From Planctomycetota bacterium (lineage in GTDB: Bacteria > Planctomycetota > MHYJ01 > WSZJ01 > JACPWG01): 64,000 bases of DNA. The notes beneath the pieces are model-generated. The model was not told the origin of the DNA and made no database searches. It was given only the letters and a program-made list of their open reading frames with translations. Below are positions 45,490 to 52,242 of the stretch, in pieces. Each line of letters opens with the position of its first letter. Positions within the stretch are counted from its first letter, which is position 1. The translations under genes and the position numbers were made by a program. The DNA lies in NCBI GenBank assembly GCA_016197205.1, contig JACPWG010000049.1, positions 44,332 to 108,331 on the forward strand. Reading direction: 5' to 3'.

Positions 45490-46886
45490 CCGAGAGTGGG
45501 AACGCCCCCTCCACAGCCCGCCCCCGGGACGGGCCCGCCGACGCCGACGTCGCCGTCGTCGGCGCGGGCGCCGCGGGGCTCATGGCCGCGATCGCCGCGG
45601 GCGAGGCCGGGGCGCGCGTCCTCCTCTTCAACGCGCACGCCAAGGTCGGGCTCAAGATCCTGATGTCCGGCGGGACGCGTTGCAACGTCACGCATGAACG
45701 CGTCGGGCCCGAGTCCTTCCACGGCGGCTCGCGAAATGCCGTTGGACTCGTGCTCAAGGCGTTTCCGGCGGAGACGACGCGGGCGTGGTTCGAAGGGATC
45801 GGCGTCGCGCTGAAGGTCGAGCCGGGCGGCAAGCTCTTCCCGGTGACCGACTCAGCCCAGACGGTGCTCGATGCGCTCGTGGCGCGCGCGGGCGCGGCGG
45901 GCGTGCGGACGCTTGCCGGCGCGAAGGTGACCGCGGTGCGGCGGGACGCGGCTTCAGCAGGCGCCGCGGGGACGTTCGTCCTCGAGACGCCCGGCGGTTC
46001 GCACACGGCGCGCGCCGTGATCCTGACGACCGGCGGCCTCTCGTTCCCGAAGACCGGGAGCGACGGCTCCGGCTACGAACTGGCCCGCTCGCTCGGGCAC
46101 TCGTTGGCCGCCACCACCCCCGCGCTCACGCCGCTCGTCCTCGCCGGCGAGCTGCACACGCGGCTGCAAGGACTCACGCTGCCCGCCGCGCTCACTCTCC
46201 GGGTCGGGGGAAAAAAGGAGGCGACCTGCGCGGGCTCCCTCCTCTTCACCCACTTCGGCCTCTCGGGGCCCGCGGCGCTCGATCTCAGCCGGCACTGGCT
46301 GCGCGTCCCGGAGGGCCTCGAGCGGCGGGTCGAGGTACACTTCCTGCCGGGGCCGGACCTGCGACGCGCCGAGGAGCCAGGCGGCCTGCCGGAACGGGCC
46401 GCGCTGGAGGCCGCGTGGCTCGCGGCCGCCGCCGCCGATCCGCGCGCGACGGTGCAATCCCACCTCACGGCCCAGCTCCCGGTGCGACTCGTGCGCGAGC
46501 TGGCGGCCGCGTCCGGGGTCGACCACGCGCGCCCGCTCGGCCAAGTGCCGAAGGACGCGCGCCGCCGCCTCCTGGAGCAGGTGCTCGCCTTGCCGGTCGA
46601 GGTCGTCTCCGCGCTCGGCTACGAAAAGGCGGAGGTCACCGCCGGCGGCGTGCCGCTCTCCGAGGTGGACCCGCGTCGCATGGCCTCGCGGAGCTGCCCC
46701 GGTCTCCACTTGGCCGGCGAGATCCTGGACGTGGACGGCCGCCTGGGCGGCTATAATTTTCAATGGGCGTGGAGCAGCGGCCAGGTCGCCGGCCGTGCTG
46801 CCGCCGCCTGGGCGCGCCCGACGGCCGCGGGCGCGCCTGCGAGCGACACGACCGCGGCCACGGACCGTCGGGACGTCAACGCGTAG
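45477..46886 (+). CDS. HI0933/BaiN-type flavoprotein
   Basis: A 469-residue product (ATG 45477, or ATG 45486). The FAD dinucleotide-binding motif is VAVVGAGAAGLMAAIAAGEA (about residues 25-44), followed by the family signature VGLKILMSGGTRCNVTH. Later come AVILTTGGLSFPKTGSDGSG, the insertion-domain FTHFGLSGPAALDLSR and the closing GLHLAGEILDVDGRLGGYNF. The family (COG2081) contains FAD/NAD(P)-dependent oxidoreductases of unsettled substrate. It overlaps the truncated RhuM upstream, and its 3' end overlaps the convergent DUF5069 gene by 11 bp. Confidence 0.9.
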   Translation: MGVMTESGNAPSTARPRDGPADADVAVVGAGAAGLMAAIAAGEAGARVLLFNAHAKVGLKILMSGGTRCNVTHERVGPESFHGGSRNAVGLVLKAFPAETTRAWFEGIGVALKVEPGGKLFPVTDSAQTVLDALVARAGAAGVRTLAGAKVTAVRRDAASAGAAGTFVLETPGGSHTARAVILTTGGLSFPKTGSDGSGYELARSLGHSLAATTPALTPLVLAGELHTRLQGLTLPAALTLRVGGKKEATCAGSLLFTHFGLSGPAALDLSRHWLRVPEGLERRVEVHFLPGPDLRRAEEPGGLPERAALEAAWLAAAAADPRATVQSHLTAQLPVRLVRELAAASGVDHARPLGQVPKDARRRLLEQVLALPVEVVSALGYEKAEVTAGGVPLSEVDPRRMASRSCPGLHLAGEILDVDGRLGGYNFQWAWSSGQVAGRAAAAWARPTAAGAPASDTTAATDRRDVNA

Positions 46887-47139
46887 GCCGCGGGCCGCGC
46901 TCCGCCAACGCCGCCACGACCTCGTCATCCGTCCGCGCCGCCACCGCGATCCTCTGGAACTCCGCCGCCGGCAGGCCCAGGGACTCGAGCAGAACCTCGT
47001 CGCGGGGTCAGGGGTAGCCATATTCGCCGATGGTCCCGGCCGCGTCCGCGCGCGCCTTGTCGATCATCCGCGCCAGCCACGCGTGCCCGCCCACCACCAG
47101 CGCGCCACTCCGCGGCTCAAACTCGCTCGCTTCGCTCAT
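46876..47139 (-). CDS. DUF5069 protein, probable selenoprotein (TGA at 47010-47008)
   Basis: ATG 47139 with GGAGG at 47149-47153 (minus strand) opens an 87-residue protein interrupted only by one TGA at codon 44. Before it reads HAWLARMIDKARADAAGTIG and EYGYP; after it PRDEVLLESLGLPAAEFQRI, AVAARTDDEVVAALAERG, then a true TGA stop. DUF5069 homologues read DKARATLAGTxGEYxYxCPLD at this point, so the TGA replaces the conserved Cys. Both sides remain in frame with normal codon use, arguing for selenocysteine rather than decay. The function of the family is unknown. No hairpin as good as that of the peroxiredoxin was found; weak candidates lie at 46977-47001. Confidence 0.65.
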
Positions 47140-47238
47140 CGTCGTTGTCCTCCAGGCGACATGCTTGTAGGCCGCTTCGGGGACGGTCGATCACGGGGAG
47201 CGCATTCAAACCCGAGGGTGCGGGCGACTGCGCTGAGG

Positions 47239-47262
47239 CCGCTCCCTCACGGTCGCGGTTCC
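47239..47262 (+). repeat. Dispersed repeat R1, third copy
   Basis: Identical over 24 bp to 35020-35043 and, inverted, to 10837-10860. It lies in the 134-bp gap between the DUF5069 and peroxiredoxin genes, just after the stop codon of the latter. Confidence 0.75.
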
Positions 47263-47273
47263 GTAGCGACTCG

Positions 47274-47813
47274 TCACTTGCGCGGCACCCCAAGCTCCTC
47301 CAGTTTCTTCGCGATCTGCTTGCCGTGCGCCCCGGCGTCGACCGACCGCTCGACGTGCCGGAGCACGCCGTCCTTGTCCACGAAGAACGTCCAGCGGTTC
47401 GCCATCGTCGTGCCCGGGATGAGCGCGCCGTACGCCTCCGCGGCCTTCCGGTCCGGGTCGGCAAGGATCGGGTAGTCGAGCTTGAGCGACTCCGCGAACT
47501 TGCGGTTCGTCTCGGCGTCGTCCGTGCTCGCCGCGAAATACGCAACCTGGAATTTTCGGATTTCCGAGCCGCTGTCCCGCAGCGACGCGCACTCCGCGGT
47601 TCAGCCGCCCGTGAAGGCCTTCGGGAACCACGCGACCACCACGGCCTCCTTGCCCGCGAAGTCGCTCAGGCGGTAGTCCTTTCCGTCCGAGCCGCGAAGC
47701 TGAAAGTCAGGGGCCATTTCGCCCACGCGCGGCGCGGCCTTGTCGTCCTTCGCGCACGCGCTGGCGAGCGCGAGGAGCACGACCGCCGCGGCCCAGGAAA
47801 CGGTTCGAGTCAT
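47274..47813 (-). CDS. Selenocysteine peroxiredoxin lipoprotein (TGA at 47603-47601)
   Basis: ATG 47813 gives 179 residues with a lipoprotein signal (LALASAC, Cys20), so it is membrane-attached outside the cytoplasm. The AhpC/TSA (PrxQ/Bcp-like) fold is present: [33 protein letters not shown], then TGA as residue 71, then [49 protein letters not shown] and [18 protein letters not shown]. The TGA is exactly at the peroxidatic Cys, with Cys75 four residues later as a likely resolving residue. The rest of the domain is in frame and intact to a second TGA. Sec-containing peroxiredoxins are known in bacteria. It starts 19 bp after the MFS gene, probably as one operon. Confidence 0.82.
47568..47586 (-). 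promoter_or_regulatory. SECIS-like hairpin of the peroxiredoxin gene
   Basis: Fourteen bases after the in-frame TGA the mRNA reads GUCGCUG-CGGGA-CAGCGGC: a 7-bp stem (one G-U pair) with a five-base loop containing GGG. The loop G residues lie 23-25 bases after the TGA, inside the range expected for bacterial SECIS elements read by SelB. Confidence 0.55.
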
Positions 47814-47832
47814 CGCCGTAGTCTCCAGAAAA

Positions 47833-49065
47833 TCAGTTGCGGAGGCCGGCCTCGACGGCCGGGACGGGCGCGCGCCCGCGGACGCGCCGCTCCCAGAGCT
47901 CCGGCACGAGAAGCGCCGACGCGAGCACGATGAGGCCCGCGGACCCCAGCCCCAGCGTCGGGAGCGAGACATGCGCGACGAGCCAGAAGGCGGCGAACGG
48001 CGCCACCAGGCTGCGCACGCCGGTGAGGAACGTGTGGACCGACATGTAGTCCGCCACGCGCTCCGGCGGCGCGACCTTCGTCACCCACAGCGTCCACGCG
48101 ACGTCCCCGCCGGCGTTGCCGATGCCGAAGAGCACCGCGCCGAGGATGAGCCACGGGGCCGTTCCGCCGACGAAGAACGAGAGGATGCCGGCGAAGAAGC
48201 CGGCGTTCACGAGGACGCGGAGCGCCAGGAAGTGGATGCGGTCGAAGAGCGCGCCCCAGACCGGCGCCATCACGAGCCGGACGAGGCTCGGGATCACTCC
48301 GGTCAGCAGCGCGATCTCGCGCGACGACAGCACGAGGCCGTAGCGGGGACTCGCGAGATACTCGATGCGCAGCGGGAACATCATGAGGTTCGCGAAGCCC
48401 ATGAACATCCACGACGCGAGGGCGAGGCGGAAGATGCGGTCTTCGCGCACGAAGCGCAGCGCGCGGAACGGATGGTGTCCCTCCTCGCGGCGCAGCCGGT
48501 GCGTCGGGCAGCGCGAGAGGCAGAAGCTCGCCAGGGCGAAGGCGGCGGCGTAGGCCAGGAGGAGGCCCGGGAACCAGCCGAGGTTGCGGGTGAGGGCCCA
48601 ACCCGCGAGCGCGCTCGCGCCGGCCGCGGTGAGGACGCGGATCATGACGGTTCGCGAGAAGCGGGCGCCGCGCTCGCTGTTCGGGTAGTTGTCCTGGTAC
48701 ATCTGCGTGACCAGCGGGAGGAGCGCGCTGGACGCGGCGGGTCCGAGGACCGCGGCGACCACGAAGATCGGCAGCGAGGGAACGGCCGCGGCGAGCAGAT
48801 AGGTCAGGACCGGGACGGCCGCCATTGCCGCCGCCGCGTGCGACGCCTTCCAGCGGCCGCGCGTGACCAGGGAAACCGTGACCGGGGAGAGGAGCAGGCC
48901 GAGGCTGCCGCCCGCGGCCACGAGGGCCTTCGTGGTGGGACCCGCGTCGAACACCCGCACCGCGAGGAGGAGGAGGAAGGTCGTGCCCCCCGTCTCGATC
49001 ACGCCGGAGGCGACGGCGCGGAGCTGTTCGAAGCGATACGTCCGGTCGGTTCGGATTTGCGCCAT
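47833..49065 (-). CDS. MFS transporter
   Basis: A 410-residue product. ATG 49065 gives the start [20 protein letters not shown]; the longer frame upstream crosses repeat DNA and is not used. About twelve hydrophobic spans are visible in two halves. The half joint is charged ([20 protein letters not shown]). The MFS signature of the second half is [20 protein letters not shown]. The substrate cannot be read from the sequence. It is followed by the Sec-peroxiredoxin lipoprotein after 19 bp on the same strand, suggesting one operon, but a functional link is not proven. Confidence 0.8.
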   Translation of the reverse strand: MAQIRTDRTYRFEQLRAVASGVIETGGTTFLLLLAVRVFDAGPTTKALVAAGGSLGLLLSPVTVSLVTRGRWKASHAAAAMAAVPVLTYLLAAAVPSLPIFVVAAVLGPAASSALLPLVTQMYQDNYPNSERGARFSRTVMIRVLTAAGASALAGWALTRNLGWFPGLLLAYAAAFALASFCLSRCPTHRLRREEGHHPFRALRFVREDRIFRLALASWMFMGFANLMMFPLRIEYLASPRYGLVLSSREIALLTGVIPSLVRLVMAPVWGALFDRIHFLALRVLVNAGFFAGILSFFVGGTAPWLILGAVLFGIGNAGGDVAWTLWVTKVAPPERVADYMSVHTFLTGVRSLVAPFAAFWLVAHVSLPTLGLGSAGLIVLASALLVPELWERRVRGRAPVPAVEAGLRN

Positions 49066-49126
49066 GGGAGGGAACCGCGAATGCCGCGAAGGGGGACGAA
49101 CCGCGAATGACGCCCCTTTCGCGAAT
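49066..49126. repeat. Short array of CCGCGAA-type units
   Basis: GAACCGCGAATG, CCGCGAAGG, GAACCGCGAATGACG and an inverted TTCGCGAATTT fill the gap between the MFS and dtd genes. The unit period is 8-9 bp. The pattern is like that near 58080-58110. Confidence 0.5.
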
Positions 49127-49585
49127 TTACGGATTGACGGGGGGCGGGTAGTCCAGCAGGAAGGTCGCCGGGCCGTCATTCACCAGTTCGACCTGCATCG
49201 TTGCGCCGAATTTTCCTTGTCGCACCGGCAGGCCCGTCCGCTCGGCGAGCCGGGCGCAGAAGCGCTCGTACAGTTGCTCCGCTTCCGGCGGCCGCATCGC
49301 CCGCTCGAAGCCCGGCCGCTTGCCTTTCGCCAGGTCGGCGCACAGCGTGAACTGCGACACCACCAGGTATTCGCCGGCGACCTCCTCGTTCGAGAGGTTC
49401 ATTTTTCCGGCAGCATCTTCGAAGATCCGCAGGCCTGCGACTTTTTTTGACAGGGCGTCCAGCTCCGGCTCGCCGTCTCCGCACTCCACGCCCAGGAAAA
49501 GCAGCAGACCGCGGGCGATTCGTGAGTGCACCGCGCCGTCCACATGCACCGCCGCGCTCCGCACCCGCTGGATCACCGCTTTCAT
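49127..49585 (-). CDS. dtd: D-aminoacyl-tRNA deacylase
   Basis: A 152-residue product, the usual length of the family. ATG 49585 gives the standard start MKAVIQRVRSAAVHVDG. The two catalytic-pocket motifs are present: SQFTLCADLAKGKRPGFE (about residues 78-95) and the Gly-cisPro segment near the end, ELVNDGPATFLLDYPPP. The enzyme removes D-amino acids (and glycine mis-attached to alanine tRNA) from tRNA as a homodimer in the cytosol. It lies upstream of the MFS-peroxiredoxin genes on the same strand, separated by a repeat. Confidence 0.95.
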   Translation of the reverse strand: MKAVIQRVRSAAVHVDGAVHSRIARGLLLFLGVECGDGEPELDALSKKVAGLRIFEDAAGKMNLSNEEVAGEYLVVSQFTLCADLAKGKRPGFERAMRPPEAEQLYERFCARLAERTGLPVRQGKFGATMQVELVNDGPATFLLDYPPPVNP

Positions 49586-49825
49586 GCAGCCGACTCCGGA
49601 CTTGTCCAGTCGGGGATCATTCCAATTCGTGGGACGTGGGCTCGAGGCAGGGTTACGCCGGGTAACAGGCGTCATCCCGGAGGGGCGCAGTACCCTCACG
49701 ACCGTCGCCTGGAGCCCCAATGTCCTCTAATGATAGCACGATTTGCGGTCGTGCGAAAGGGTTGTGGCCCATGGATTGCGATTACCCCTGTCAAGATGCG
49801 GGGAGTTTTGCGCGGAGAGAAGTTT

Positions 49826-50998
49826 ATGTGGGTAACGGTTGAATTGTCGAATCCGGATCGGACCTGCCGTGGCGAGGCGATGCTGGGCCTCCTGGTCGGC
49901 CTGGCCGCTGCCGCACTTGTCTGCGTCGCGGCGGTCGTCGCGGTTGCGGCTCGGGCCGCGAATCGCGGGACGGACACGATCGCGAGACCGGTCGAGGACG
50001 CGAAGCCGGTCGCAACGTCCACGGATCGCCCGAAGAACCGCCCGAACACGGTCGTGAACGAGGGGCCCGGCGCGACTGCGCCGGCCATGGACGCGGCTAC
50101 GTCCCCCTCCGTCCCTCCTCTCCCGGCAGGTGAGGACGAGGCCGTCGACGAGGGCGGCCTTTCCGTCAACGAGGATCTCGACCGCCTGTTCGACGGACCC
50201 GGGGCAGCCGCAGGCGGTCGCGCGAAGCCCCGTTCCCCCTTCGCGCCGTCCGCGGGCGCGCCCGCCCTCGTTCCTTCCCCCTCGCCGGCCGGCGTCCTCC
50301 CGGACTTCGCCTCCGGCAATGCACCGTTGTCGCTCGCCGGCCTCGTCGATGCCGGCGCGAACGACGAGTCGAGGCGGCTCTCCCTTCTCGACGATCTCAA
50401 CGGCACGCCGTCGGGTGCGACCGCCGGGCTCCTGCACGTCGGCCCCGCCGCCGCCGCCGAGCCGCCCGCGGCGCCCGCTTCGTCCTCGCTCGTCTCCCTC
50501 GGCAACTTCCGCCCGTCCTTCTACTGGATCGCCCACGAAGCGGACTTCAGCGGACCCGCCACGACCGCGATCTACGATCCGCACGGCGCACTCCTCGGCC
50601 GCTACCCCGCCGCCTTCGTGCGCTCCCTCCGCCTCGAAGGCACGGGCAAGCTGCGCGACGGCCGCGTCCTGAACGTCGCCGGCAACGGCCGGTTCACCTT
50701 CGTCGACGCGCCGTACGGGCTCGGGGCCCAGGGCATCCACCTCGTTCCCTTCCGCTCGGTCGCGGTCGACCGAAGCGTCGTGCGCCTCGGCACCCGCCTC
50801 TACGTCCCGGCCGCGCGCGGCATCCTCCTCCCGGACGGCAGTCGCCACGACGGCATCTTCGAGGCGCACGATGTCGGCAGCGCTATCCGCGGCCGCCGGA
50901 TCGACGTCTTCATCGGCCGCCGGACCTACCAGGCCGCGTGGGAATCGGGCGGGCTGCGCAACATGGTCGCGACGCCGACCTATCGCGTCCGCCAGTGA
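49826..50998 (+). CDS. 3D-domain protein, membrane anchored
   Basis: A 390-residue product. ATG 49826 has GGAGAG at about 49814-49819. A hydrophobic span at residues 20-42 (LGLLVGLAAAALVCVAAVVA) anchors it, followed by a long Pro/Ala/Asp-rich region (about 50-220). The C-terminal 170 residues hold the 3D (three-Asp) beta-barrel of the MltA/YuiC type: FVDAPYGLGAQGIHLVPFRS, GTRLYVPAARGILLPDGSRH and EAHDVGSAIRGRRIDVFIG. Such domains act on peptidoglycan as lytic transglycosylases. It is followed by a good terminator. Confidence 0.82.
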   Translation: MWVTVELSNPDRTCRGEAMLGLLVGLAAAALVCVAAVVAVAARAANRGTDTIARPVEDAKPVATSTDRPKNRPNTVVNEGPGATAPAMDAATSPSVPPLPAGEDEAVDEGGLSVNEDLDRLFDGPGAAAGGRAKPRSPFAPSAGAPALVPSPSPAGVLPDFASGNAPLSLAGLVDAGANDESRRLSLLDDLNGTPSGATAGLLHVGPAAAAEPPAAPASSSLVSLGNFRPSFYWIAHEADFSGPATTAIYDPHGALLGRYPAAFVRSLRLEGTGKLRDGRVLNVAGNGRFTFVDAPYGLGAQGIHLVPFRSVAVDRSVVRLGTRLYVPAARGILLPDGSRHDGIFEAHDVGSAIRGRRIDVFIGRRTYQAAWESGGLRNMVATPTYRVRQ

Positions 50999-51040
50999 AC
51001 CGGGCGGCGCCCGCGCGCCGTCCTTACTCAAGCCCCACCA

Positions 51041-51095
51041 GCGAGCACCCCGGTGGTTCCCGCGAGATCACCCCGGGGTGCTCGCTCCTCTTTTT
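51041..51095 (+). terminator. Rho-independent terminator
   Basis: GCGAGCACCCCGG (51041-51053) pairs perfectly with CCGGGGTGCTCGC (51073-51085) across a 19-base loop and is followed by a T-rich run ending in TTTTT (51091-51095). It lies 42 bp after the stop of the 3D-domain gene. Confidence 0.85.
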
Positions 51096-51242
51096 CGCAA
51101 CAAGTCGAAGTGAATCAAACGTCGATCGCTCCCTGCCTTGCCGGAGATGGTCGCCGGGTAAAAGACGGTGGACGCAGCGCTCGGCCTCTGCGTCTCCGCG
51201 TCTCTGTGTAAGCGTCTCGCATTCGACCCGCATTCCCGGTCC

Positions 51243-51475
51243 GAATTTCAAATTGCAAAAAGTCCAATTTCGGCATGGTTCAAACGTGGGTTACGGCCTG
51301 CCGTCGGCCGCCTGCCGTAGGGGCGCCCCTTGTGGGCGCCCACGACTGGCCGCAAGCCGTTAGAGTGCGCGGTGTCGCCAACAGGGCGGGCACAAGGCCC
51401 GCCCCTACGTCCGGACACGAAAGCGTGTTACCCACAAACTGCCCGATTTGAACCATGCCCAAATTTCAAATTCCG
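51243..51475. repeat. Repeat cluster: heptamer array plus R5 palindromic element
   Basis: A short array (TTCAAAT, TGCAAAA, AGTCCAA) at 51243-51270 abuts an element with inverted ends CATGGTTCAAA (51275) and TTTGAACCATG (to about 51456). Its inside has two hairpins: GGGCGCCCCTTGTGGGCGCCC and GGGCGGGCACAAGGCCCGCCC. The hairpin region 51318-51413 recurs at 56427-56522. No gene is seen between 51000 and 51717. Confidence 0.7.
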
Positions 51476-51717
51476 CCCGCGTCCGGCTGGGACCCGAACC
51501 CCTGGTCTCGCCACTTGCCGCCCTCGGTCGAGTTTCGCCTCGGTTCGGGTCATTGTTTTTCCTGCCTGCGCTCCCACCTTGTCGCCGCACTTCAAGCGAC
51601 AAGCGGAAAGCAGCCGTCAGCAATCCTTTGACTGGCGCGCGCCTCCCTCCTATCATCTGGACATCCTCTCGGCGCGTTCCCTTCCGTCTCGTCACGCTCG
51701 AAGGGGGGCAAGGTTCC

Positions 51718-52242
51718 ATGAAGCTCGCCGTCACCGTGAATGAGAAGGCCCACGAACACGAGGTCGAGCCGCGCCTGCTCCTCGTGCACTACCTGCGCGA
51801 GGTCCTCGGTCTCACGGGGACTCACGTCGGCTGCGAAACCACGCTCTGCGGCGCCTGCACCGTCCTCCTGGACGGCGTGCCCGTTAAGGCCTGCACCGTC
51901 CTCGCCATCCAGGCCGACGGCGCGAAGGTCGTCACCATCGAAGGGCTCGAGAAGGACGGCGTGCTCGACGCCATGCAGCAGGGCTTCTGGGAGTGCCACG
52001 GCCTTCAGTGCGGCTTCTGCACGCCCGGCATGATCCTCGCCGCGCGCGACCTCCTCGACCGCAACCCCCACCCCACCGAGGACCAGGTCCGCGGCGGCCT
52101 CGATGGGAACCTCTGCCGCTGCACCGGCTACCAGCACATCGTCGACGCGGTCCTCCACGCCGCGAAAAAAAGAGGTGCGTCCGCCGCGCCCGCGCCGTCC
52201 CCTGCCGCCACCGCCGCCCCCGGGGCCGGGAGGCACGCATGA
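51718..52242 (+). CDS. coxS: CO dehydrogenase-type small [2Fe-2S] subunit
   Basis: A 174-residue product. The plant-type cluster motif is GCETTLCGACTVLLDG with a later Cys (KACTVLA). The second, C-terminal cluster motif is LQCGFCTPGMILAARDLLD plus GGLDGNLCRCTGYQ. This is the two-cluster electron-transfer subunit of molybdenum hydroxylases. A short Ala/Pro-rich tail follows residue 145. Its stop overlaps the coxL start (ATGA), so the S-L-M genes are one coupled operon. Confidence 0.92.
   Translation: MKLAVTVNEKAHEHEVEPRLLLVHYLREVLGLTGTHVGCETTLCGACTVLLDGVPVKACTVLAIQADGAKVVTIEGLEKDGVLDAMQQGFWECHGLQCGFCTPGMILAARDLLDRNPHPTEDQVRGGLDGNLCRCTGYQHIVDAVLHAAKKRGASAAPAPSPAATAAPGAGRHA

Noticed and set aside
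46876..47813. Simple pseudogenes from nonsense mutations
   Set aside because: Both TGA codons fall exactly on conserved cysteines, both genes are otherwise intact and in frame, both have ribosome binding sites, and one has a hairpin directly after the TGA. Decay would not be expected to choose these positions twice.
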